Shown here piece after piece: positions 36,777 through 45,436 of a stretch of DNA of 64,000 bases. The notes below the pieces were generated by a model. The model was not told the DNA's origin and did no database searches. It worked only from the letters and a program-made list of their open reading frames with translations. The DNA comes from Pelagerythrobacter marinus. GTDB taxonomy: Bacteria > Pseudomonadota > Alphaproteobacteria > Sphingomonadales > Sphingomonadaceae. The stretch is from positions 558,001-622,000 of the forward strand of contig NZ_WTYO01000002.1 of assembly GCF_009827515.1 (NCBI RefSeq), read 5' to 3'. Position numbers and translations under genes: made by a program. How positions within the stretch are numbered: position 1 is the first letter of the stretch; the number at the start of each line of letters is the position of its first letter.

Positions 36777-37811
36777 TCACGTCAGCGATGTCCATGCCGC
36801 GGCGAAGCGTTCCAGCTCGTCGGCGGTCGTGTTCCAGCCCAGGCTGACCCGGATCGTGCGCGCCGCGACATCGTCCGCCACGCCGAAGGCATCGAGCACG
36901 CGGCTTTTCTTCAGCGTGCCGGAAGAACAGGCGCTGCCGGCCGAAACGGCAAAGCCCATCGCGTCGAGCCGGATCAGCAGCGCCTGCGCGCTCATCGCCG
37001 GATGGGCGAGCGCGAGGATATGCGGCGCGTGGTCCGCGCCGGGCGCGATCCGCGCGGGGGCAAGGGTTTCGGCGAAGGCAAGCCGCTCGGCCGCATCGGT
37101 CCGCCAGTCGCCGGCGCGTTCCAGCGCGGCGGCGAACCCGGCGATCGCGGGCAGGTTTTCCGTCCCCGCGCGATAGCCGCGCTCGTGCCCGCCGACCGGT
37201 TCCAGCAGCGCGAAATCGCGCACCAGCAGCGCCCCGACCCCGACCGGACCGCCCAGCTTGTGCGCGGAGACGACCGCCATGTCGCAATCGGGCAACGCGA
37301 TCTTGCCCGCCGACTGGGCGCAATCGGCGAGCAGGAGGCCGCCCCCCGCGCGGACTTGCGCGGCAAGCCCGTCGCCCGGCAGCATCAGCGTGCCGGTTTC
37401 CGGGTTCAGCTGCTGGATCGCGACCACGCAGGGGCCCTGCCCCGCCAGCGCCGCCGCCAGCGCGGCGGAATCGATGCGCCCCCCGTCCGCCGGCAGGATC
37501 GCGGCGTCGCGGGCGGCACGGAACACCGCGTCGTGTTCGGCCGCGCTCGCGGCCCGGCGATCCGCTCTGGCCCGCCCGAGCGCGATCGCCAGCGCCTCGC
37601 TCGCGCCCGACGTGAAGATCACTTCGCCCTCCCAGTCCAGCGCGCGCTTCACCCGTTCGCGCGCGTCCTCCAGCGCGGCCTTGGCCTTGCGCCCTTCGGC
37701 ATGGGGGCTGGAAGGATTGGCCCAGAGGGCGAAGGCGTCCTCCATCGCCGCGCGCGCTTCGGGGCGCAGCGGGGTGGTTGCGGCATGGTCGAGGTAGATG
37801 CGGTCGGGGAT
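36777..37811 (-). CDS. Cysteine desulfurase (second copy), start codon problem
   Basis: A PLP-dependent NifS/IscS-type protein. The lysine is in VSAHKLGGPVG and the active cysteine in SAGSACSSGTLKKSR. The first normal start is an ATG at 37745 (322 residues), but the conserved N-terminal segment IYLDHAATTPLRPEAR is encoded in frame just upstream of it. Between the in-frame TAG near 37870 and 37745 there is no ATG, GTG or TTG. A GAGAGAG ribosome-binding-like sequence precedes an ATC codon at 37811-37809, which would give a 344-residue protein. I use this as the likely start: either an ATC start, a mutated ATG, or a base error. The conserved segment argues against 37745. Confidence 0.8.
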   Translation of the reverse strand: MPDRIYLDHAATTPLRPEARAAMEDAFALWANPSSPHAEGRKAKAALEDARERVKRALDWEGEVIFTSGASEALAIALGRARADRRAASAAEHDAVFRAARDAAILPADGGRIDSAALAAALAGQGPCVVAIQQLNPETGTLMLPGDGLAAQVRAGGGLLLADCAQSAGKIALPDCDMAVVSAHKLGGPVGVGALLVRDFALLEPVGGHERGYRAGTENLPAIAGFAAALERAGDWRTDAAERLAFAETLAPARIAPGADHAPHILALAHPAMSAQALLIRLDAMGFAVSAGSACSSGTLKKSRVLDAFGVADDVAARTIRVSLGWNTTADELERFAAAWTSLT

Positions 37812-37933
37812 GGCTCTCTCGTCGTGGTCGGGCCGGCGTGGCGGCGATTGCGATTTTGCTCCGGCGCACTATATAGCCCGGCACCTCGCGCGCGCCAGCC
37901 GCGCGGTTGTCAGCTCTAGCAGGTGCCACCCCG

Positions 37934-38590
37934 ATGCCCTCAGTCATCTTTCCCGGCCCCGAAGGCCGCCTCGAAGGTCGTTTCTCCCCGCCCCCGCGCC
38001 CGCGCGCGCCGGTCGCGATGATCCTCCACCCGCACCCCCAGGGCGGCGGCACGATGAACGAGCGGATCACGCAGCGCCTCTACAAGACTTTCGTCGATCG
38101 CGGCTTCGCCACGCTGCGGTTCAACTTCCGCGGCGTCGGCCGCAGTCAGGGCAGCTTCGACAACGGCGTGGGCGAACTGTCCGATGCCGCCGCCGCGCTC
38201 GACTGGGTCCAGTCGATCCACCAGGAAGCGCAGGTGACATGGGTCGCCGGGGTCAGCTTCGGCGCGCTGATCGGGATGCAGCTGCTGATGCGCCGGCCCG
38301 AGATCCGCGGCTTCATCTCGATCGCGCCGCCGGCCAACATGTACGATTTCAGCTTCCTCGCCCCGTGCCCGGCCAGCGGCATCTTCGTGCAGGGCGCGGC
38401 CGACACCGTGGTCCAGCCGGCCGCGGTGACCAAGCTGGTGGAAAAGCTGCGCACGCAGAAGCACATCACCATCCACCACGAGGAAATTCCCCGGGCCAAC
38501 CACTTCTTCGAGAACGAGATCGACGAGCTGATGGCCTCGGTCGACAACTACCTCGATTTTCGGCTCGATCCCGACTGCCCGATCAAGTGA
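37934..38590 (+). CDS. Alpha/beta hydrolase (YqiA/dienelactone-like)
   Basis: A 218-residue hydrolase. HPHPQGGGTMNER is the characteristic N-terminal loop of a widespread alphaproteobacterial family, and the nucleophile serine lies in AGVSFGALIGMQ. FVQGAADTVV and ANHFFE provide the aspartate and histidine. The ATG at 37934 is preferred over an upstream TTG at 37907. This family often sits beside Fe-S assembly genes in alphaproteobacteria, and it is divergent from the desulfurase here. Substrate unknown. Confidence 0.88.
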   Translation: MPSVIFPGPEGRLEGRFSPPPRPRAPVAMILHPHPQGGGTMNERITQRLYKTFVDRGFATLRFNFRGVGRSQGSFDNGVGELSDAAAALDWVQSIHQEAQVTWVAGVSFGALIGMQLLMRRPEIRGFISIAPPANMYDFSFLAPCPASGIFVQGAADTVVQPAAVTKLVEKLRTQKHITIHHEEIPRANHFFENEIDELMASVDNYLDFRLDPDCPIK

Positions 38591-38776
38591 CCGCCACCCC
38601 CGCTGCCGCCGCGACCGGGCGGTAACGGGGGGCCGGCGCCGCACCACGCGCGGCGCGACGGGTTGCAGCACGCAACGCGAAATCGCTGGGTACCGACCAG
38701 GTCACGTTGTATCATTCCTGTCACGGGAGGGACCTGCCCCGGCTTGCCGCGGGCAGACCGGAGAGAGGAATGTCCC

Positions 38777-39454
38777 ATGGCCTATACCGATAACTAGTCG
38801 CGCGCGGACCGCGCAAAGTCGATCGCCGGCGTCGTCGCCGTTCACGGCGCTCTCGGCTATGCCCTGCTCGTCGGCCTCCAGGCGAGCGGCGTGATCGAGC
38901 AGCCGCCGCGCCTGACCGGGACCACGGTGACCGTGCCGGTCGCCCCGCCGCCCGAGCCCGAGCCGGAACCCCGGGCCGGGAACCCGCCTTCGGCCGCCAG
39001 CCCCTTGCCCGCGCCGACCCCGCCGATCGACCTGCCCCGCACGCGGACCGAGATTGCCGTGATCGACGTGGAGCTGCCGCCGGTCACGCTCGATACCGAC
39101 CTCGCGCCGCTGCCGCTGCCGTCCACCGCGTCCGCCCCGGGCGCCGGCGCAGGGCAGGACGCGGTCGCCGCGAGCCCGCGCAACGACCCGGCGCGCTGGA
39201 TCACCCAGGCGGACTATCGCAGTTCGTGGATCAACCGCGAGCTGACCGGGGTGGCGCGATTCCGGCTGCAGGTCGGTGCCGACGGGCGGGTCCGTTCCTG
39301 CACGATCACCGGTTCCAGCGGCCATGCCGAGCTGGACCGGGCGACCTGCGACCTGGTGACGCGCCGCGCCCGGTTCGATCCCGCGCGCAACCCCCGGGGC
39401 GACCGCGCGCCGGGCAGCTACAGCAGCGCGGTGGTCTGGCAGATCCCGGACTGA
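38777..39454 (+). pseudogene. tonB: TonB energy transducer interrupted by an amber codon at codon 7
   Basis: An ATG at 38777 with a good ribosome-binding site (GAGAGAGGA, 38761-38769) begins MAYTDN and then meets TAG at 38795-38797. The same frame continues without another stop to 39454. It encodes a typical N-terminal helix (IAGVVAVHGALGYALLVGLQ), a proline/glutamate-rich spanner (PPPEPEPEP) and a TonB C-terminal domain (GVARFRLQVGADGRVRSCTI). The first start codon after the TAG is a GTG at 38891, which would drop the membrane anchor TonB needs for ExbB/ExbD coupling. A nonsense mutation of a CAG-type codon is the simplest reading; a base error is possible. Confidence 0.8.
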
Positions 39455-39461
39455 CGGCGGG

Positions 39462-39671
39462 CTAGTCGGCGGCGCCCTGCTCGATCCGGTCGAGCGGGGC
39501 CTCGCCGTCCGATGTCGGCACGGTCCAGATCGCGACATTGGCGAAACAGACCAGCGCGAGGACCACCATCAGCAGGGCCTGACGGGGGGAGCCGCCCTTG
39601 CGCCAGAGGATGAATGCCCCGACCAGGAGCGCGATCCCGGCCAGCATGACGATCGAAAGCACGGTGCCCAT
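39462..39671 (-). CDS. Small two-helix membrane protein
   Basis: A 69-residue protein with two transmembrane helices (about 2-23 and 31-51) joined by a short basic loop WRKGGSPRQ, and an acidic C-terminus. Start at 39671 is preferred because GGAGGGAG lies about eight bases upstream; an ATG at 39689 is possible. It converges on tonB with a 7-bp gap. No family recognised. Confidence 0.72.
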   Translation of the reverse strand: MGTVLSIVMLAGIALLVGAFILWRKGGSPRQALLMVVLALVCFANVAIWTVPTSDGEAPLDRIEQGAAD

Positions 39672-39772
39672 CGCGGGTTCTCCCTCCATTTCCTGCCTGC
39701 GGCCCTAGCGCTGCGGGCCGCGCGGCACCAGTTCGTTTGACACCCGCGGGCCGCCGGGCCAGACATTCGGGC

Positions 39773-41635
39773 ATGACCCGGATCACCACTTCGCTCACCC
39801 GTCGCCAGGCCCTCGCGGGCGTGGGCGCCGGCGTCTCGCTGGTCGCGCTGGGCGGCTGCCAGCGCGCGCTTTCCGCCACCGCCGCAAGCGCCGGCCCCGC
39901 CACCGGCGGCCAGACGGGTGCCGCCCTGCTGGAAGACGTGGCCTACAACCTCCTCGCGCACGAGCCGGAGCGAGCGACCGGGCTGGGCGTGGACACCGGC
40001 GTTCACGCCGCGCTGCGCGCGCAGCTGGAAGACCAGTCGCCGGCCGGCCAGCGCGCCTATGCCGAGACGCTGCGGGCCGACCTTGCGCGGGTGCGCGCCT
40101 TCGACACCGCGACGCTCGACGCCGACACGCGGACCAGCTTCGAAGTGGTCGAAAGCGCCTATTCCACCGCGCTCGACGGGTTCGCCCTGCCCTATGGCGA
40201 CGTCGCGGTCGGCAGCTGGCGCAATTCGCCCTACGTCGTGATCCAGAACGTCGGCACCTACATCGACATGCCGCGCTTCATGGACACGACCCACCCGGTG
40301 CGCGACGCCGCCGATGCACAGGCCTACCTCGCGCGGCTGGAGGCACTGCCCGCGGTGCTCGACGGCGAGCTGGCACGCATCCGCGATGCCCGCGCGATGG
40401 GCCTCGTCCCGCCCGATTTCCTGCTCGACCAGGCGATCTCGCAGATGGAACAGACCATTGCGGAGACCGCCGGGGGCGGCACGCTGGTCGAATCGCTCGC
40501 CAGCCGCACGCGCGAGGCAGGGATCGCGGGCGACTGGCGCGGGCAGGCCCATGCCCTCGTCAGCGGGCCGGTGACCGCCGCCCTGCGCCGCCAGCTGGCC
40601 GAGCTGCGCGCCCAGCGGGCGGTGGCGACGCCGGAGGCGGGCATGTGGGCCCGGCCGCAGGGCGACGAATGGTACGCCTGGGGCCTGCGCGCGGCGACCA
40701 CGACCACGCTTTCGCCGGACGAGATCCACCAGATCGGCCTCGACGAACTGGCCGCGCTGCACGGGCAGATGGACCCGATCCTGAAGGAGATCGGCTATAC
40801 CCGGGGCACCGTGGGCGAGCGGATGCGCGCCCTGGCCGAAGACCCCCGCTACAAATTTGCCGAAGGCGATCCGGGGCGGAAGGAAATCATGGATTTCATC
40901 CACGAACGGATCGACTGGATCAAGGCGCAGATGCCGCGCGCGTTCAACACGCTGGTCGATCCCAACCTCGAGGTTCGCCGCCTGCCGCTCGCCGAAGAAC
41001 CCGGCGCGCCGGGCGCCTATGGCGGCGCGGGCAGCAAGGACGGGTCGATCCCCGGCCGCATGTGGATCAACCTGCGCACGACCGACCTGCACCGCAAGTA
41101 CGACCTCGCCGACCTGACCTATCACGAGACGATCCCCGGCCACGTGTGGGAAGGCGAATATTCGAACCGGCTGCCGCTGATCCGCTCGATCCTGTCGTTC
41201 AGCGCCTTTTCCGAAGGCTGGGCGCTCTATGCCGAACAGATCGCCGACGAACTGGGCGCCTACGACGATTTCAAGGTCGGGCGCCTCGGCTACCTGCAGA
41301 GCCTGGCCTTCCGCGCCTGCCGCCTGGTGGTCGATACCGGGTTGCACCACAAGCGCTGGACGCGCGAGGAAGGGCGGCGCTTCTTCGTCGAGCGCAACGG
41401 GTCCAAGCCCGACGAAGTGGCGAGCGAGGTCGATCGCTACTGCTCGTGGCCCGGCCAGGCCTGTGCCTACAAGATCGGCCACAGCGAGATCGCCCGCCAG
41501 CGCGCCCGCGCGCAGGCCGCGCTGGGCGACGCCTACAGCTTCAGGGCGTTCAACGATGCCGTCGTCCTGGGCGGCAATGCCCCGCTGGACGTGATGGCCA
41601 AGAACGTCGGCCGCTACCTCGAGCGCGCCGGCTGA
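39773..41635 (+). CDS. DUF885 family exported protein
   Basis: A 620-residue protein. The N-terminus TRRQALAGVGAGVSLVALGGC resembles a Tat signal with a lipobox-like end, so it is probably an exported lipoprotein. The conserved TYHETIPGHVWEGEYSN, an HExxxGH metal-binding pattern, marks DUF885, a family of putative zinc-dependent carboxypeptidase-like proteins. PGRMWINLR and SFSAFSEGWALYAEQ are further conserved blocks. Peptidase activity is inferred from the metal motif. Confidence 0.88.
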   Translation: MTRITTSLTRRQALAGVGAGVSLVALGGCQRALSATAASAGPATGGQTGAALLEDVAYNLLAHEPERATGLGVDTGVHAALRAQLEDQSPAGQRAYAETLRADLARVRAFDTATLDADTRTSFEVVESAYSTALDGFALPYGDVAVGSWRNSPYVVIQNVGTYIDMPRFMDTTHPVRDAADAQAYLARLEALPAVLDGELARIRDARAMGLVPPDFLLDQAISQMEQTIAETAGGGTLVESLASRTREAGIAGDWRGQAHALVSGPVTAALRRQLAELRAQRAVATPEAGMWARPQGDEWYAWGLRAATTTTLSPDEIHQIGLDELAALHGQMDPILKEIGYTRGTVGERMRALAEDPRYKFAEGDPGRKEIMDFIHERIDWIKAQMPRAFNTLVDPNLEVRRLPLAEEPGAPGAYGGAGSKDGSIPGRMWINLRTTDLHRKYDLADLTYHETIPGHVWEGEYSNRLPLIRSILSFSAFSEGWALYAEQIADELGAYDDFKVGRLGYLQSLAFRACRLVVDTGLHHKRWTREEGRRFFVERNGSKPDEVASEVDRYCSWPGQACAYKIGHSEIARQRARAQAALGDAYSFRAFNDAVVLGGNAPLDVMAKNVGRYLERAG

Positions 41636-41638
41636 TCG

Positions 41639-42865
41639 CTAGCCGGCAGGGATCGCGAGGACAACGTCCCTGCCCCCGCGCACGACGGTGAGCCGTTCGG
41701 CCTCGCCCGGGCGCGCCGCGCCGGCCAGCCACTCCATCGCCTCGCAGCGGCTGGCCGGGCCGATCGCCGGCACGCGCACGCCGTCGATCGCCACGATCCG
41801 GTCACCCAGCCGCAAGCCGGCGCGGGCGGCGGGCGATTGCGCGAAGAGGCGCACGACGCGCACCGCGCCATCGGCGATCGCGAGCGCGTAGCCCGCCTCG
41901 GCCGCCGCCGGCGCCGGGTCGGCGCGGGGCGCAAAGACCGCTTGCCCGCCCGGGTAGTCGAGCGTCACGACATGGCTCGCGAGCAGCCCGGTCCCGACCA
42001 GGCTCGGCGGCACGACCCGCGTGGTCGCCCGGACCGGCGCGAGCTGCCGGCCGCCGATGACGAAGCTGTCGAGGGTGAAGCGTTCGAGCGGCCCCGGCGC
42101 GCCCCGCCCGCCGGCCGAAACCCCGTGCGAGCCCTCGCCCCGCGCCAGGCTGCCGGGCCGGATCGCCGCGCGCACCGGCCGGGAGGCGGCCGCCCGGTCG
42201 TAGAGCACGACGCTGTCGGGGGAGCCCGTGTCGAACAGGAGCCGGTCGGCCATCTCGTCCACGCGGTAATCGATCACCGGCGCGTGCGGATAGCCGAAGC
42301 GGTGCAGCGGCGCGACAACGGCCCCCTCTTCCGCCGCGGGCACGGCGCCGGGCGCGAAGATCGACAGTTCCCCCGCGCCCGCGTCGATCCGCCAGGCGCT
42401 GCCGGGCAGGATCTCGGACCCGATCACGCCGCCGTCGAACAGGCAGGGGCCAAGCTCTATCGCCGCATAATCGAACACCAGCACCGGCACGTCGCGGAAA
42501 GTCACCCCGCCGATTTCGAGCCGGTCGAGGACGACGAAGTCCATCGTCACCTGAGCCCCATTGGCATCGCGCCCGGTATTGCTCCCGATCGTTCGCAGGC
42601 CCAGTTCATCGGCCAGCTCGCGCGAGATCATGCTGGGGGAACCGGTATCGAACACGAATTCGCGCGCGACGCCGTTGGCCCGCGCCTCGATCACCAGCAT
42701 GTGGCGCGAGCGGGTGAAGGGGACCACCGCGACGGGCTCGGCACGCTCGATGGCGACCGGTTCGGCCAGCACGGCGGTCAGCGGCTTGTCCTGCGCGGCC
42801 AGAGCCGCCCCGCCGGGCAGGGCCAGCGCTGCCAGGATGACCGTGATCGCATTGTCGGCGCGCAT
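41639..42865 (-). CDS. Retropepsin-like aspartic protease with C-terminal PDZ domain
   Basis: A 408-residue secreted protein with signal peptide MRADNAITVILAALALPGGAALAA. It contains two aspartyl-protease motifs, FVFDTGSPSMIS (about 72-84) and LLFDTGSPDSVV (about 210-222), so a two-lobed active site could form within one chain, and a PDZ domain at about 315-400 (SPAARAGLRLGDRIVAIDG). It converges on the DUF885 gene with a 3-bp gap. The start at 42865 is favoured by the signal peptide and a GGAGACGAG upstream; 42883 is an alternative. Substrate unknown. Confidence 0.85.
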   Translation of the reverse strand: MRADNAITVILAALALPGGAALAAQDKPLTAVLAEPVAIERAEPVAVVPFTRSRHMLVIEARANGVAREFVFDTGSPSMISRELADELGLRTIGSNTGRDANGAQVTMDFVVLDRLEIGGVTFRDVPVLVFDYAAIELGPCLFDGGVIGSEILPGSAWRIDAGAGELSIFAPGAVPAAEEGAVVAPLHRFGYPHAPVIDYRVDEMADRLLFDTGSPDSVVLYDRAAASRPVRAAIRPGSLARGEGSHGVSAGGRGAPGPLERFTLDSFVIGGRQLAPVRATTRVVPPSLVGTGLLASHVVTLDYPGGQAVFAPRADPAPAAAEAGYALAIADGAVRVVRLFAQSPAARAGLRLGDRIVAIDGVRVPAIGPASRCEAMEWLAGAARPGEAERLTVVRGGRDVVLAIPAG

Positions 42866-43052
42866 CGTCTCGTCTCCCGCCATTGATCCCGGCGCGAGAG
42901 AATGGACGGCCGGCGGGCAAATGCAAGCGCCGGTGCCCGGGCGGCCGCTAACGCACTGAGCGCGCGGGCTTTCGATTTTTCCTATGGGCCGTTGTGCGAC
43001 GGGAAAGGCGCGGATGCGGGCGCAACGCGAGGGCGCGCCGGCGCTGCGAATA

Positions 43053-44492
43053 TCAGCGGATCGTGGCGCTCACGCTCAGGAACTCGGGCTGCGGCCCGTT
43101 CCACTCGCCCGGCGGCACCGGGGTATCGTCCTCGCGGCGGCCGCGGCGCTTTTCCGGGCGCTCCCCGCGCGGAGCCGACTTCTCGCGGCGCGGCTTGCGG
43201 GGGCTGTCGCCGCCTTCCGCGCGCTCTTCGGCGCGCGAACGGCGCGCGCGGCGCGGCTTCTCGTCGTCGTTCCGGGTGCCCCTGGAACCGGACTCGCGGC
43301 CCTCGGAGTCCCTGCTTTCGGCCCTGTTGCCTTCCGAGTTCTGGCCTTCCGGTGGCGGCTTCAGCTCGACGCGAACGTCCTTCTTGCCGAACACGGGAAT
43401 CTCGGAGCCGGTCAGCTTCTCGACATTTTCGATCGCCTCGGCATCTTCTTCCGCGACGAAGGTGAAGGCGCGGCCCTTGGCCCCCGCGCGGCCGGTGCGG
43501 CCGATGCGGTGGACGTAATCGTCCGGGTGCCACGGCGTGTCGAAGTTGAACACGTGGCTGACGCCCTTGATGTCGAGCCCGCGCGCAGCGACGTCGCTGG
43601 CGACGAGGATGTTGACCTCGCCCGCCTTGAACCGGTCGAGCTCGCGCAGGCGGCTGGTCTGGTCCATGTCGCCGTGGATCTCGCTGCTGGCGAAGCCATG
43701 GCTCTGCAGGCTCTTGTTCAGTTCGCGCACCGTGGTCTTGCGGTTGGCGAAGATGATCGCCGTCTCGACCAGGTCGTTGCGCAGCAGCCAGCGCAGCGTC
43801 TCGCGCTTCTGGCGGCTCTTAACCGGCACCTTGAAGGCGGTGATGTCCTTGTTCGTGCTGGCCGCGCGGCTGACCTCGATCCGCTTCGGATTGTCGAGGA
43901 ACTTCTTGGCCAGCTTCTCGATCGGCGGCGGCATCGTGGCCGAGAACAGCATCGTCTGGCGCGTGTCGGGCAGCTTGGAACAGATGAACTCGATATCGGG
44001 GATGAACCCCATGTCGAGCATCCGGTCGGCCTCGTCGATCACCAGCAGCTCGCACCCGTTGAGCAGGATCTTGCCCCGTTCGAACAGGTCCATCAGCCGG
44101 CCCGGGGTGGCGATCAGCACGTCGACGCCTTCGTTCAGCGCCTTGACCTGGTCGCCCATCTGCACGCCGCCGATCAGCAGCGCCATCTTGAGATCGTGGT
44201 TGGTGCCGTACTTCTCGAAGTTTTCCGCCACCTGCGCGGCCAGTTCGCGGGTCGGCTCCAGGATCAGGCTGCGCGGCATCAGCGCCCGGCGGCGGCCGCT
44301 GGCGAGAACGTCGATCATCGGCAGCACGAAGCTGGCCGTCTTGCCCGTGCCGGTCTGGGCGATGCCGATGATGTCCTTCATCATCAGCACGGGCGGAATG
44401 GCCTGGGCCTGGATCGCCGTCGGCTCGGTATAGCCGGCGGCTTCGACTGCCTTGAGCAATTCAGGTGATAGGCCGAGATCGGCGAAGGTCAT
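43053..44492 (-). CDS. DEAD-box RNA helicase (RhlE-like)
   Basis: A 479-residue ATP-dependent RNA helicase. Motifs in order: Q motif TEPTAIQAQAIP, Walker A AQTGTGKT, PTRELA, TPGRL, DEAD, SAT, and HRIGRTGRAG. After residue 380 the tail is a charged Arg/Glu/Ser/Gly-rich region, low complexity and likely disordered, which binds RNA in related proteins. It remodels ribosomal or messenger RNA. The 185-bp upstream gap contains a TTGACT -35-like element but no clear -10. Confidence 0.93.
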   Translation of the reverse strand: MTFADLGLSPELLKAVEAAGYTEPTAIQAQAIPPVLMMKDIIGIAQTGTGKTASFVLPMIDVLASGRRRALMPRSLILEPTRELAAQVAENFEKYGTNHDLKMALLIGGVQMGDQVKALNEGVDVLIATPGRLMDLFERGKILLNGCELLVIDEADRMLDMGFIPDIEFICSKLPDTRQTMLFSATMPPPIEKLAKKFLDNPKRIEVSRAASTNKDITAFKVPVKSRQKRETLRWLLRNDLVETAIIFANRKTTVRELNKSLQSHGFASSEIHGDMDQTSRLRELDRFKAGEVNILVASDVAARGLDIKGVSHVFNFDTPWHPDDYVHRIGRTGRAGAKGRAFTFVAEEDAEAIENVEKLTGSEIPVFGKKDVRVELKPPPEGQNSEGNRAESRDSEGRESGSRGTRNDDEKPRRARRSRAEERAEGGDSPRKPRREKSAPRGERPEKRRGRREDDTPVPPGEWNGPQPEFLSVSATIR

Positions 44493-44677
44493 GCGTTAGG
44501 TGCTGTCCGGGTCATGGGCAAAGAGCCTGGCAGGCGCTTCGCACCTGCACAATCGCCGCGCCCTTTGCGCGGGACGCGCGCAAAAGTCAAGGAAAGCCCT
44601 TTGCCGGCACCGGCCCGGCAATGGCCGGGGATGTGTGAGGGCGATGTGTGGGAGCGATGTGGTGGCGATGCGGGGGG

Positions 44678-45241
44678 TCAGTCGCGTTCGGCGACGAGGC
44701 GGTGCAGCTTCTGCACTTCGCACTTCACCCCGTTGCGCGATTGCAGCTTGTCGCGATCGACGCACAGCATCCCGTCGGAATTGCGCTCCACGTAGAAGCC
44801 CGAATAGAAATCGCGCGCGAAGCACGACCGCTCCAGCCGCGCGGCATAGACGCGCCGGTCGCGCATGTAGAGCATCAGGCGGTTGTCGCGCGAAGGCTGG
44901 ACCGCGCCGATCGCGGCGACCGGCAGGCACTCGCCCGCCTCGCGCTCCACCACCCGCCGGCTCGGCGCGGCGCGCGGGGCGACGAAGGAACTCATGTTCT
45001 GCCGCCCGCTGTCGCTGCGCGGGCCGATGCGGATGATCACGCGCTGTTCGATCCGCACCTGGGCCTGTGCCGGGACGCTGCGTGCCGCCTCGATCGCGAG
45101 CCATCCGGGGGCAGCCCGGTCCGCGCCCGGCGCATCGCGCTGCTCCGCCCGCGGCAGCAGATGCGCGTCCTGCCCGCCGGTCGGCAGGGGCGGCGTGAAC
45201 AGCAGCATCAGCGGTGCAAACAGGACGGCAGGACTGGTCAT
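44678..45241 (-). CDS. Conserved hypothetical exported protein
   Basis: A 187-residue protein with a hydrophobic N-terminal segment (TSPAVLFAPLMLLFTPPLP) that could be a signal peptide. The C-terminal half has RLMLYMRDRRVYAARLERSC and FYSGFYVERNSDGMLC, cysteine-containing blocks that I believe are conserved in sphingomonads. Three cysteines in this part could form disulfides in the periplasm. Function unknown. It is divergent from the FAD-linked oxidase gene. Confidence 0.7.
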   Translation of the reverse strand: MTSPAVLFAPLMLLFTPPLPTGGQDAHLLPRAEQRDAPGADRAAPGWLAIEAARSVPAQAQVRIEQRVIIRIGPRSDSGRQNMSSFVAPRAAPSRRVVEREAGECLPVAAIGAVQPSRDNRLMLYMRDRRVYAARLERSCFARDFYSGFYVERNSDGMLCVDRDKLQSRNGVKCEVQKLHRLVAERD

Positions 45242-45436
45242 CGGCGCGGGTCGCGGTCTCCGTCATCGTGGCGGGGCGTCGGGGCGAGAGGGCCTGGGCA
45301 ATGCCCCTATTCGCCCCGGCGTCCTAGCGCAAACGCTTGAATGCAGCCTTAATCCTGCCGCCCGCGCGCGGTGGAACAGGGGCGAAGCGCCGCGACGTGT
45401 GGCGCAGGGCGACGCGCCTGTGCCATAGGCGGGGCC

